Below are positions 54,066 to 64,000 of a stretch of 64,000 nt of DNA, piece by piece. Positions within the stretch are counted from its first letter, which is position 1; each line of letters starts with the position of its first letter. The notes below the pieces were generated by a model. That model worked only from the letters and a program-made list of their open reading frames with translations, made no database searches and was not told where the DNA came from. The stretch lies in contig NZ_JAKWJR010000015.1 in the NCBI RefSeq assembly GCF_022761125.1, positions 1 to 64,000 of the forward strand, read 5' to 3'. The position numbers and the translations under genes were made by a program. The stretch comes from Nocardioides sp. SR21 (lineage in GTDB: Bacteria > Actinomycetota > Actinomycetes > Propionibacteriales > Nocardioidaceae).

Positions 54066-55380
54066 GTCGCCTCCAGAGCAGGAGGAGACCGGCAGCGACG
54101 AGCACGGTGCCGACGATCAGTCCGGCCACCAGGCGCGGGTCCAGGGGGCCGGGCGGCTCCTCCGCGTCGAACGTCGGCGCGCCGAGGAGGTCGGTCGCGA
54201 ACGTCGGCTGGTTGCCGTCGTTCCAGTCGTACGTCGTGACAGCGGTGGACGTGCCGGTCTCCACGTCCAGTCGCTGGAGGGCGACTCGCTCAGCGTCGGG
54301 CTCCGGCGCCCGGATGACCGCGATCTCGGTCGGCCCGGTCCACTGCAGGACCTCGAGGCTGCGCGCCGAGTCCGGGACCAGGCTCAGCTCGGCGAACCCC
54401 CCTCCGGCCGGCACCGATCCTGCCTTGACCTTGTTCGGGACGCTCTGGCCGTCGAGGTCCGACCCGCCCCACACTCCCGCGACGTGCTGCCCCCGCGGAT
54501 CGACGACCGGCGTCGACGTCATGTTGTCCGAGCGACGGATCCTGATAGGGAGCGGGTCGTCGCCCGGATCGTCCAGGTCGAGCAGGCCATACCCCTTGGC
54601 CATGCTCACGACGACCTTGCCGTCACCGACCACCGACGCGAAGGAGGAGTAGTTCTCACCGTCGAGCCGGATCGGGGCAGCCCCCGTGGTGAGGTCCCAC
54701 GTCCACGTCCCGTAGCGGTTGGACATCCCGTCGCCGTCCCCGGCTTCGGCCCACTGGCCGTAGTCGAGCACCAGACGGTGGTCGTCTGCCCACGCGAGGT
54801 CATCGACGGCAAGGCCGTGCTCGGTCTCGATCGCCTGCCGCACGGTGTCTCCGGTGGTCGTGTCGTACACCGCGAACCCGACGATGGGTGCGTCGCCGTT
54901 GGGGGCGCCGCTCGGCTCACCTGTCAGCCAGTACGCGATGTGTCGCCCGTCCGGTGCCAGCGCGGACTCGACCTCTCCGGAGCCCGGGACGTCCAGGAAT
55001 CGGTACTCCCCCGTGGTCGCCGAGATCCCCACGAGCTCGTACGACGTGCCCGTCCACGAGCCGCGTTCGGCGGACACCACGGCGGCCAGCTGCCCCAGCG
55101 GTCCCTCGTCGTCCGTGCCCGGCAGCCACCTGCTCGGCGCGTAGACCCGGTCGGGCAGGCCCGCCGGCGTGCCCGCGGGCTGCGGCGCCGGCGGCACGGA
55201 GCGCTGCCACGAGATCCCGGCGACCAGCGCGACCACCACGGCCGCAGCGGCCACGATCACCACCGTCCCGGCCAGCCGGGCGCGGCGGTAGCGCCGGCCG
55301 CGGTCCCACAGGTCGGGGGCAGGGCCGCCGGACGGGACGTCGTCGGCGAGCTCGGCGAGCCGGTCGTGCAGCGTGGTCAT
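54052..55380 (-). CDS. Membrane-anchored propeller-like protein upstream of sigma factor
   Basis: A 442-residue protein with a short cytoplasmic N-terminus (MTTLHDRLAELADDVPSGGP), one membrane helix (about residues 37-57), a large extracytoplasmic beta-rich domain (ALAPDGRHIAYWL and other WD/TolB-like blades) and a second helix near the C-terminus (DPRLVAGLIVGTVLVAAGLL, about 415-435). This is not a classical zinc anti-sigma factor, but the short N-tail plus helix and the 14-base overlap with the sigma gene suggest sensing or sigma control. ATG at 55380. No enzyme motifs seen. Confidence 0.72.
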   Translation of the reverse strand: MTTLHDRLAELADDVPSGGPAPDLWDRGRRYRRARLAGTVVIVAAAAVVVALVAGISWQRSVPPAPQPAGTPAGLPDRVYAPSRWLPGTDDEGPLGQLAAVVSAERGSWTGTSYELVGISATTGEYRFLDVPGSGEVESALAPDGRHIAYWLTGEPSGAPNGDAPIVGFAVYDTTTGDTVRQAIETEHGLAVDDLAWADDHRLVLDYGQWAEAGDGDGMSNRYGTWTWDLTTGAAPIRLDGENYSSFASVVGDGKVVVSMAKGYGLLDLDDPGDDPLPIRIRRSDNMTSTPVVDPRGQHVAGVWGGSDLDGQSVPNKVKAGSVPAGGGFAELSLVPDSARSLEVLQWTGPTEIAVIRAPEPDAERVALQRLDVETGTSTAVTTYDWNDGNQPTFATDLLGAPTFDAEEPPGPLDPRLVAGLIVGTVLVAAGLLLLWRRRVRP

Positions 55381-55427
55381 GGGTCCTCCGGAGGTGGTCT
55401 CACCTCTACCCACGCATCGACCGGCCC

Positions 55428-55470
55428 AAAAAGAGGGGTGGCCCGCCCGAGAGATCTCGGACGGGCCACC
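55428..55470 (-). terminator. Intrinsic terminator of the aconitase gene
   Basis: A 34-base hairpin (55437-55470) with 16-base arms (GGTGGCCCGCCCGAGA and TCTCGGACGGGCCACC, one non-pairing position) starts 17 bases past the aconitase stop. On the minus strand it is followed by CCTCTTTTTGGG, a T5 run. This is the clearest factor-independent terminator in the window. Confidence 0.9.
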
Positions 55471-55486
55471 GCTGACCTCGGTCGGA

Positions 55487-58291
<2,805 letters not shown>

Positions 58292-58364
58292 TGCAGTCAT
58301 CTCCTTGGCGTCTCGTCGTCGTCTCGGCTGCTCTCCCCATCCTGCCGTCGTGCGCGAGGCGTGG

Positions 58365-58383
58365 AAAAGGAAGGCTGCCCTAA
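58365..58383 (-). promoter_or_regulatory. Iron-box-like sequence upstream of acnA
   Basis: On the minus strand TTAGGGCAGCCTTCCTTTT matches 12 of 19 bases of the DtxR/IdeR consensus TTAGGTTAGCCTAACCTAA as I remember it, 74 bases before the chosen start. Aconitase is an iron enzyme and is iron-regulated in some actinobacteria, but the match is partial and its right half is poor, so binding is uncertain. Confidence 0.25.
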
Positions 58384-58400
58384 CTCGTGGATGCGATGTC

Positions 58401-58414
58401 TCTTGATATCAAGA
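58401..58414. promoter_or_regulatory. Perfect 14-base palindrome upstream of acnA
   Basis: TCTTGATATCAAGA is an exact palindrome in the acnA upstream region (110 bases before the GTG start). It is AT-rich in a very GC-rich background. In Streptomyces aconitase is controlled by the MarR-family regulator TamR; the site is consistent with a MarR-type operator but I do not recall the TamR consensus well enough to equate them. Confidence 0.6.
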
Positions 58415-58431
58415 TACACGAGGTCAAGCAG

Positions 58432-58447
58432 AAAAGCCCGTCAGCGG
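58432..58447 (-). terminator. Weak stem-loop with T run after the methyltransferase gene
   Basis: On the minus strand CCCG-CTGA-CGGG (58447-58436) includes the stop codon of the methyltransferase and is followed by CTTTTC (T4 at 58435-58432). The stem is only four pairs, so termination may be partial, but it separates this gene from the acnA promoter region. Confidence 0.45.
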
Positions 58448-59541
58448 GTCAGCAGTGCGACGCACTCCACGTGGTGGGTCATCGGGAACAGGTCGAACGC
58501 CCGGATGTCGGCCAGCCGGTAGCCGTGCTCGGCGAAGATCGCGACGTCGCGCGCCAGGGCCGCCGGGTCGCAGGCGACGTACGCGACCGCGCGCGGCGCG
58601 CGGTCGACGACCTGCTCGACCACGGCCCGGCGGGCGCCCTCGCGCGGCGGATCCAGCACGACCAGGTCGAAGGGCTCGTCGAAGGCCGTGGCGAGGACCT
58701 TGCCCACGTCGCCGGACTGGACGACGACCCCCGGGCTGTTGCGGGCCGAGAGCTTGGACGCGGCGGCATCGCCCTCGATCGCGACCACCCGGCCGGACTC
58801 CCCGACCGCGTCGCGCAGGAAGGCGGCGAACAGCCCGACCCCGGCGTACAGGTCGAGGCACCGCTCCCCCGGCTGCGGCTGGAGCATCTCGAGGACCGTC
58901 GTGACGAGGACGTCGGGGGCACCGGGGTGCACCTGCCAGAACCCGTCGGCGGCGACCTGGAAGTGCCGGCCGAGCGCACGGTGGTCGGACGGCTCCGGCG
59001 ACTCGATCAGGCAGTCGTCGATCGCGACGAGGTCGTTCGACCGGTGCTTGCGCATCGCCCGGCCACCGCCGGGGAGGGTGACGTAGCGCTGACGGGTGCG
59101 CCAGCGCAGCCCGTCGTCGTCACCGGGCACCGCCTCGACCTCGACGTCGCTCTCGATCCTGGCCAGTCGGGCGAGCTGCTCGCGCACCACCGCGGTCTTC
59201 AGGTCCCGCTGCCGCGGCAGCGCGACGTGCTGGAAGTCGCAACCGCCGCACCTCCCCGGGCCGGCGTACGGGCACGGGGGCTCGACGCGGTCGCCGGAGG
59301 CCTCGAGCACCTCGACGGCGTCGCCCCGCCAGAACCGGTCGCCCTCGGTGCCCTCGGTGATCTCGACGACCACCCGCTCGCCGGGGATCGCGTGCCGGAC
59401 GAAGACGACGCGCGACTCCGGCGGGTCCAGCCGCACGATGCAGTGGCCGCCGTGCGCGACCGGGCCGACGACCGCCTCGAACCGCGCGCCGACCCGCGAG
59501 GCACCGCGGGCCTGCTTCTGCCGCACCGGTCGCCTAGCCAT
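58441..59541 (-). CDS. TrmA/RlmD-family RNA (uracil-5-)-methyltransferase-like protein
   Basis: A 366-residue SAM-dependent methyltransferase. The SAM site is CLDLYAGVGLFAAFL, the catalytic Cys lies in VACDPAALARDVAIFAEHGY with LVVLDPPREGARRAV before it, and the C-terminus FDLFPMTHHVECVALL is family-typical. Cysteines in CPYAGPGRCGGCDFQHV and DDCLIESP suit a [4Fe-4S] cluster as in RumA. It methylates a uridine in rRNA or tRNA; which one is unresolved. It lies 7 bases downstream of the KimA-like permease gene; the same order, as I remember, is found in Mycobacterium (Rv2689c-Rv2690c). Confidence 0.9.
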   Translation of the reverse strand: MARRPVRQKQARGASRVGARFEAVVGPVAHGGHCIVRLDPPESRVVFVRHAIPGERVVVEITEGTEGDRFWRGDAVEVLEASGDRVEPPCPYAGPGRCGGCDFQHVALPRQRDLKTAVVREQLARLARIESDVEVEAVPGDDDGLRWRTRQRYVTLPGGGRAMRKHRSNDLVAIDDCLIESPEPSDHRALGRHFQVAADGFWQVHPGAPDVLVTTVLEMLQPQPGERCLDLYAGVGLFAAFLRDAVGESGRVVAIEGDAAASKLSARNSPGVVVQSGDVGKVLATAFDEPFDLVVLDPPREGARRAVVEQVVDRAPRAVAYVACDPAALARDVAIFAEHGYRLADIRAFDLFPMTHHVECVALLTR

Positions 59542-59547
59542 GGGAGG

Positions 59548-61623
59548 TCACTCGTCGTCCCGCGGGATCTGCCGGTCCCTCGAGCGCTCGGGCACGTTGC
59601 CCATCCGCAGCCCGGGCCGCACCCAGGCGCCCTCGCGCTCCTCGCGCTCGCGCACGATCTGCGACGAGCGCAGCTGGTACGGCACCGACGTCACCATCAC
59701 GCCGGGCGCGAACAGCAGCCGGCCCTTGAGGCGCAGCGCGGTCTGGTTGTGCAGCAGCTGCTCCCACCACCGGCCGACGACGTACTCGGGGATGTAGACC
59801 GCGACGACGCCGCGCGGGTTCGCCCGCTTGATCTCCATCGCGTAGTCGACGATCGGGCGGATCAGCTCGCGGTACGGCGAGTGCAGCACCTTGAGAGGAA
59901 CGTCGAGGTTGCGGTCGTCCCACTCCTCGAGGAGCCGATCGGTCGCAGCGTTGTCGACCGAGACGTAGACGGCCTCGAGGACGTTGGGCCGGGTGGCCTT
60001 GGCGAACGCGAGCGCCCGCAGGGTCGGCTTGTGCAGCTTGCCGACCAGCACGATCGCGTGCACCCGGGTCGGGAGGAGCTTGTCCTCCTCGTCGGCGGCC
60101 AGCTCGGCCTCGACGTTGTCGTAGTGACGACGGATCCCGCGCATGATCAGGAAGAACGCCACCATGCCGAGGATCGCGATCCAGGCCCCGGCGAAGAACT
60201 TCGTGATCAGGACGACCACGAGCACGACGGCGGTGAGGCCGAGACCGAAGGTGTTGATCGCGCGCGAGCGGAGCATCCGACGGCGTTCCGACGGGTCGGT
60301 CTCGGTCTTCAGCTTGCGGGTCCAGTGCCGGATCATGCCGAGCTGGCTGAGGTTGAACGAGACGAAGACGCCGACGATGTAGAGCTGGATCAGCTTCGTG
60401 GTCTGGGCCTCGAAGGCGACGATGAGCGCGATCGCCACGACCGCGAGGAACACGATGCCGTTGCTGTACGCGAGCCGGTCGCCACGCGAGCCCAGCGCCC
60501 GCGGCGCGAGCCCGTCGCGGGCCAGGATCGAACCGAGGACCGGGAACCCGTTGAACGCGGTGTTGGCCGCGAGCACGAGGATGATGCCGGTCACCGTGAC
60601 GACGAAGTAGAAGCCCGCCGGGAAGCCGTCGAAGACGCCGGCGGCGATCTGGGAGATCACGGGGTGCTGGTCGTAGTCGTCCGGCACGGCGTCACCGGTC
60701 GCGGTCCGGAGCTGGTCGAGGTGGTGCGGGTCGACGTACCGGATGCTCATCTGCTGGGCGAGCACGATGACGCTCATCATCATCGTGATCGCGATCAGGC
60801 CGAGCATCAGCAGCGTGGTCGCGGCGTTGCGACTCTTCGGCTTCCGGAAGGCCGGGACGCCGTTGGAGATCGCCTCCACCCCGGTCAGGGCCGCGCAGCC
60901 CGAGGAGAAGGCGCGCGCGAGCAGGAAGATCATGGCCGCCTGGGAGATGGGGTCCTCCCAGCCGTCCTGCGGCTGGATGCGCAGGCTGGCGCTCTCCGCG
61001 TCCGGCAGGTCACCCGCGAGCATCCGCATGAAGCCGTAGGCGCACATGCCCAGGATCGCGACCATGAAGAGGTAGGTGGGGACCGCGAAGAACGTGCCGG
61101 ACTCGCGGACGCCGCGCAGGTTCACCGCGGCCAGCAGGATCACCGCGGCGACGGCGACGGTCACCTCGTGCCCGATCAACGCCGGGATGGCGCTGGCGCC
61201 GTACTGCGCCGCGTTGGAGATCGACACCGCGACCGTGAGGACGTAGTCCACGAGCAGTGCGCTCGCCACGGTCACCCCGGCGTTGCGGCCGAGGTTGACG
61301 GTCGCGACCTCGTAGTCACCCCCGCCCGACGGGTAGGCGTGCACCGTCTGCCGGTACGACGCGACGACGGTCAGCATCACCAGGGCGACCGCGAGGCCGA
61401 TCTTCCAGGACCAGGTGTAGGCCGACACTCCGGCGATGCCCAGCATGATGAAGATCTCGTCCGGGGCGTAGGCCACCGACGAGAGCGCGTCGCTCGCGAA
61501 GACCGGGAGCGCGACCCGCTTGGGGAGAAGGGTCTCGCCCAGCTGGGAGCTGCGCAGCTTGCGCCCCAGCAGGATCCGTTTGGATACGTCGCCGACTCCC
61601 ACGTCGGGAAACGTTAGCGCCAT
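59548..61623 (-). CDS. APC-superfamily permease, KimA-like (potassium uptake)
   Basis: A 691-residue transporter with about 12 membrane helices and a cytoplasmic C-terminal domain of about 170 residues. VFASDALSSVAYAPDEIFIM near the N-terminus is typical of KimA-type high-affinity potassium transporters. It is divergent from two TrkA/Ceo genes, which bind nucleotides and gate potassium uptake. The C-terminal domain (VHAIVLVGKLHKPTLRAL, USP-like) may regulate it. ATG at 61623 fits; a GTG seven codons downstream is possible. Potassium as substrate is inferred from context and motif. Confidence 0.85.
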   Translation of the reverse strand: MALTFPDVGVGDVSKRILLGRKLRSSQLGETLLPKRVALPVFASDALSSVAYAPDEIFIMLGIAGVSAYTWSWKIGLAVALVMLTVVASYRQTVHAYPSGGGDYEVATVNLGRNAGVTVASALLVDYVLTVAVSISNAAQYGASAIPALIGHEVTVAVAAVILLAAVNLRGVRESGTFFAVPTYLFMVAILGMCAYGFMRMLAGDLPDAESASLRIQPQDGWEDPISQAAMIFLLARAFSSGCAALTGVEAISNGVPAFRKPKSRNAATTLLMLGLIAITMMMSVIVLAQQMSIRYVDPHHLDQLRTATGDAVPDDYDQHPVISQIAAGVFDGFPAGFYFVVTVTGIILVLAANTAFNGFPVLGSILARDGLAPRALGSRGDRLAYSNGIVFLAVVAIALIVAFEAQTTKLIQLYIVGVFVSFNLSQLGMIRHWTRKLKTETDPSERRRMLRSRAINTFGLGLTAVVLVVVLITKFFAGAWIAILGMVAFFLIMRGIRRHYDNVEAELAADEEDKLLPTRVHAIVLVGKLHKPTLRALAFAKATRPNVLEAVYVSVDNAATDRLLEEWDDRNLDVPLKVLHSPYRELIRPIVDYAMEIKRANPRGVVAVYIPEYVVGRWWEQLLHNQTALRLKGRLLFAPGVMVTSVPYQLRSSQIVREREEREGAWVRPGLRMGNVPERSRDRQIPRDDE

Positions 61624-61644
61624 CGCGCCAGCGAGGGCGCTGGT

Positions 61645-61702
61645 GGTGGTCGAGCGAGCCGCGCGACCGAGGAACGAGGTCGCGACCGGCGTGTCGAGAC
61701 CG
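61645..61702. repeat. GGTCGAGC...GTCGAGACC repeat in the kimA-like/ceoB promoter region
   Basis: GGTGGTCGAGCGAGCCGCGC (from 61645) is closed by GTGTCGAGACC (61691-61701). It has the same termini as the left-edge elements. It fills over half of the 109-base divergent spacer, so the two potassium genes may share it as a regulatory or structural element. Confidence 0.75.
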
Positions 61703-61732
61703 ATGAAGTGGCGACGCTGTAGCGTCTGCCAC

Positions 61733-62395
61733 GTGCACGTCGTGATCATGGGTTGCGGACGCGTCGGCTCGACGCTGGCGCGCAGTCTCGAGGACCGCAA
61801 CCACACCGTGTCGGTGATCGACAGCGAGCCCGACGCCTTCCGGCGCCTGGGCCCTGGGTTCAACGGCGACAAGATCACCGGCTACGGCTTCGACCAGGCG
61901 GTCCTGGAGAAGGCCGGCATCCGCCGCGCCGACGCCTTCGCCGCGGTCTCCAGCGGTGACAACTCGAACATCATCGCCGCGCGGGTCGCGCGCGAGACGT
62001 TCGGCATCCAGCAGGTCGTCGCCCGGATCTACGACCCGGGCCGCGCCGAGGTCTACCAGCGTCTCGGCATCACGACGGTCGCGACCGTGAAGTGGACCGC
62101 CGACCAGGTGCTGCGCCGGATCCTCCCGGCCGGCGCCGAGCCGGACTTCCGTGACCCTTCCGGCACGATCCGCCTCGACCAGGTCCCGGTCAGCGAGCCG
62201 TGGATCGGCCACCGCACCGTCGACTTCCAGATGCAGTCGAAGAGCCGGATCGCCTGGATCGACCGGCTCGGCGAGGGCATGCTCCCCACCCGCGACACCG
62301 TGATCCAGGAGGGCGACCTCCTGCACCTGGTGATGCGCGAGGAGAACGCCGCGCACGCCTACAAGGTCATCGACGCAGGCCCCGACGAGAGCTAG
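61733..62395 (+). CDS. ceoB: TrkA-type potassium uptake regulator (CeoB-like)
   Basis: A 220-residue protein with a Rossmann-type RCK_N domain (HVVIMGCGRVGSTLARSL, GxGxxG motif) and a TrkA_C domain (about residues 135-220, RLDQVPVSEPWIGHRTVDF). Such proteins bind NAD(H) or nucleotides and gate Trk/Ktr potassium channels. GTG at 61733 was chosen. It is divergent from the KimA-like permease and upstream of the second TrkA protein. No TrkH/KtrB channel subunit is in the window. Confidence 0.9.
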   Translation: MHVVIMGCGRVGSTLARSLEDRNHTVSVIDSEPDAFRRLGPGFNGDKITGYGFDQAVLEKAGIRRADAFAAVSSGDNSNIIAARVARETFGIQQVVARIYDPGRAEVYQRLGITTVATVKWTADQVLRRILPAGAEPDFRDPSGTIRLDQVPVSEPWIGHRTVDFQMQSKSRIAWIDRLGEGMLPTRDTVIQEGDLLHLVMREENAAHAYKVIDAGPDES

Positions 62396-62405
62396 GAACA
62401 CAGTC

Positions 62406-63077
62406 ATGCGCGTCGCCATCGCCGGAGCGGGAGCCGTCGGCCGCTCGATCGCCCGGGAGCTGATCGGGAACGGTCACCAGGTCCTGCTCATCGACAAGAA
62501 CCCCGGCTCGATCAAGCCCGAGCGGGTCCCGGACGCCGAGTGGCTGCTGGCCGACTCCTGCGAGATGTCCTCGCTCGAGGAGGCCCGGCTCGACCGCTGC
62601 GACGTGGTGATCGCCGCGACCGGCGACGACAAGGCCAACCTGGTGACCTCGCTGCTCGCGAAGACCGAGTTCGGCGTCCCGCGCACCGTCGGCCGGGTCA
62701 ACCACCCGAACAACGAGTGGCTGTTCACCGAGGCCTGGGGCGTCGACGTCAACGTCTCCACCCCGCGGATCATGTCCGCGCTGGTGGAGGAGGCCGTCAC
62801 GGTCGGCGACCTGGTGCGGCTGTTCACGTTCCGCCAGGGCAACGCCAACCTCGTCGAGATGACGCTGCCCGCGGACTCGCCGTACGTCGGGAAGCCGGCC
62901 GGGCTGATCCCGTTCCCGGAGAACTGCGCACTGGTGACGATCCTGCGCGACGGCCAGGTCTACGTGCCGGACGCCGAGCAGCCCATCGAGGCCGGCGACG
63001 AGCTGCTGTTCGTCGTCCCGGCCGACATCGAGGACAACCTCGAGCGGCTGCTGGCCCCGTCAGCCCACGGCGGCTAG
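62406..63077 (+). CDS. ceoC: TrkA-type potassium uptake regulator (CeoC-like)
   Basis: A 223-residue protein with a GxGxxG motif (VAIAGAGAVGRSIARELIG) and a TrkA_C domain (about 140-223, LVEMTLPADSPYVGKPAG). It follows the first TrkA protein after 10 bases with a ribosome site AGGAA, so both are made together and probably form a mixed gating ring. It converges with the DUF3159 gene, sharing a four-base CTAG at both stops. Confidence 0.92.
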   Translation: MRVAIAGAGAVGRSIARELIGNGHQVLLIDKNPGSIKPERVPDAEWLLADSCEMSSLEEARLDRCDVVIAATGDDKANLVTSLLAKTEFGVPRTVGRVNHPNNEWLFTEAWGVDVNVSTPRIMSALVEEAVTVGDLVRLFTFRQGNANLVEMTLPADSPYVGKPAGLIPFPENCALVTILRDGQVYVPDAEQPIEAGDELLFVVPADIEDNLERLLAPSAHGG

Positions 63078-63784
63078 GCCGCTTCAGGGGAGAACACGGG
63101 CGTCTTGTTGCGCCCGAGCACCCACACCATCGCGCCGAGCGCGGCCAGCTGGAGCGGCCAACCCATCGCGATCTTGAGGATCCCGAGCAGCGCGACCGCG
63201 CGGTCGGCGTCCATGGCGTCCGAGTGCGCGGCCAGCCAGATCGGCGCCTGGACGACCACGCGGACCAGGCACGGCACGGCGAGCAGCCAGGTCAGCGTCG
63301 TGCAGAGCTTCACGACCTGCTTGTCCTCGTGCCACGCCGTCGGGTCACCGGTGACACTGCCGACCATGAAGCCGACCAGCGGCCAGCCGATCAGGCAGGT
63401 CAGGCCGAGCACCACCGAGTAGCCGGCGTTGTAGATGATCCCGGGCAGGAAGTACGCCAGCGCCTGGTCGTCCTCGCTGCCGCCCTGGCGCGCGGAGATG
63501 GTGACGAACAGCCAGCCGATGCCGATGCCGACGAGCGCGTTGACGACGAACTGCACCGTCGAGCGCTGCACCAGCCGGGCCACCAGGAGCACCAGCGCGA
63601 TCGCGATGCTGGCGGTGAGCGCGTAGCGCAGCTCCTTGGTCGTCAGCCAGATGACGGTGAAGACGATCGTCGGGACGGCTGCCTCGACCATGCCGCGCCG
63701 GCCGCCGAGCGCCCGGGAGATCTGGGCCCGGACGACCGCCTCGACGGTGTCGACGGTCGCGGGTGCGTGCTGCTGCTCGCTCAC
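63074..63784 (-). CDS. DUF3159 membrane protein
   Basis: A 236-residue protein with about six membrane helices (for example residues 37-55, 58-76, 82-99, 118-138, 160-185, 205-225). The GRRGMVEAAVPTIVFTVIW start and YNAGYSVVLGLTCLIGWPLVG middle match the DUF3159 family. Its neighbourhood beside ceoBC is that of Rv2693c of M. tuberculosis as I remember it. GTG at 63784 overlaps the OB-fold gene stop as GTGA. Function unknown; location next to potassium genes is suggestive. Confidence 0.88.
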   Translation of the reverse strand: MSEQQHAPATVDTVEAVVRAQISRALGGRRGMVEAAVPTIVFTVIWLTTKELRYALTASIAIALVLLVARLVQRSTVQFVVNALVGIGIGWLFVTISARQGGSEDDQALAYFLPGIIYNAGYSVVLGLTCLIGWPLVGFMVGSVTGDPTAWHEDKQVVKLCTTLTWLLAVPCLVRVVVQAPIWLAAHSDAMDADRAVALLGILKIAMGWPLQLAALGAMVWVLGRNKTPVFSPEAA

Positions 63785-64000
63785 GGCATCAGCTCGTAGC
63801 GCGGGTTGTACATGATCCGCTGGCCGTCGTGCTGCCCGATCCGGCCCTGGATCTCCAGCGACCGACCCGGTGCGATGCCGGAGATCCGGCGACGGCCCAG
63901 CCAGACGACCACGATGGAGCCGGTGCCGTCGTCGAGCTCGGCCTCGAGAGCCGGTACGCCGCCGCGCGGGCGCAGCGTGACCGTGCGCAGCGTGCCGCGC
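63781..64000 (-). CDS. OB-fold nucleic-acid-binding protein, cut by the window edge
   Basis: Only the last 72 residues are in the window. They read RGTLRTVTLRPRGG... and contain DDGTGSIVVVWLGRRRISGI and GRSLEIQGRIGQHDGQRIMY, a single-stranded DNA/RNA-binding OB-fold. The gene continues beyond 64000. It overlaps the DUF3159 gene as GTGA. In mycobacteria a similar OB-fold protein follows in the same position (as I recall, Rv2694c). Function unknown. Confidence 0.8.
   Translation of the reverse strand, partial: RGTLRTVTLRPRGGVPALEAELDDGTGSIVVVWLGRRRISGIAPGRSLEIQGRIGQHDGQRIMYNPRYELMP

Noticed and set aside
54052..55380. Classical zinc anti-sigma factor for the ECF gene
   Set aside because: No HxxxCxxC motif; the protein has a large external propeller-like domain instead.
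58387..61617. 1076-residue plus-strand open frame opposite the methyltransferase and permease
   Set aside because: No recognisable domain; composition is that of an antisense shadow.

Overview
The window is dense, very GC-rich DNA with frequent GTG starts and many 4-base start/stop overlaps. An actinobacterium is indicated by the gene content: DUF222/HNH endonuclease, MDMPI/DinB-type (mycothiol-linked family) protein, SigE-family sigma factor, DUF3105, DUF3159, and a block arranged like the trmA-family / APC permease / ceoB-ceoC / DUF3159 / OB-fold block I remember from mycobacteria. The dispersed GGTCGAGC...GTCGAGACC repeats and the DUF222 gene suggest Nocardioidaceae, but that is inference. 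No rRNA, tRNA, CRISPR array, prophage or insertion sequence is visible.

Layout. 1-359: gene-free mosaic of inverted repeats. 0.36-9.4 kb: SMP-30/strictosidine-synthase-like protein, NUDIX hydrolase, secreted GH18 protein, a NarL-type two-component pair, a membrane protein and a large SARP/AAA regulator. 9.4-12.4 kb: MMPL/RND transporter coupled to a hemerythrin-like protein. 12.5-17.5 kb: LLM-type flavin monooxygenase, HDAC-like deacetylase, DmpA-type P1 peptidase and CocE hydrolase. 17.5-24.4 kb: DinB/MarR pair around a palindromic operator candidate, exported proteins, a lipoprotein, a DsrE-like operon, an HD/LuxR regulator and a secreted deacetylase-like protein. 24.4-28.5 kb: BBE-type FAD oxidase with a coupled 52-residue CxxC protein, divergent from a short UvrA paralogue.

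28.4-36.5 kb is the most interesting block: seven minus-strand genes with every junction overlapping. They encode a peptide-class ABC importer (binding protein, two permeases, two ATPases), a Rieske oxygenase with the E-x2-H-x4-H site typical of quaternary-ammonium oxygenases, and a sarcosine-oxidase-like flavoenzyme. It reads as an import-and-N-demethylation pathway for an unidentified betaine-like compound. Divergent from it lie an S9 oligopeptidase and an M20 peptidase.

40.0-44.6 kb: exporter-type ABC system with one canonical and one degenerate ATPase and a 1035-residue FtsX-like permease. 44.7-48.2 kb: hydrolase with an apparent Asp nucleophile, cupin, GNAT, SDR and a short QueA-like protein. 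48.15-48.6 kb: gene-free direct repeats, then the DUF222/HNH gene. 49.9-51.7 kb: MerB-like protein, an inositol-monophosphatase-like protein with two replaced metal ligands, and YjbQ. 51.8-55.4 kb: collagen-like exported protein, DUF3105, thiamine-binding-like protein, sigma factor and a membrane-anchored propeller-like protein. 55.4-64 kb: aconitase with its terminator and palindromic upstream sites, 23S/tRNA uracil methyltransferase-like protein, KimA-like permease divergent from two TrkA/Ceo proteins, DUF3159, and the end of an OB-fold protein cut by the window edge.
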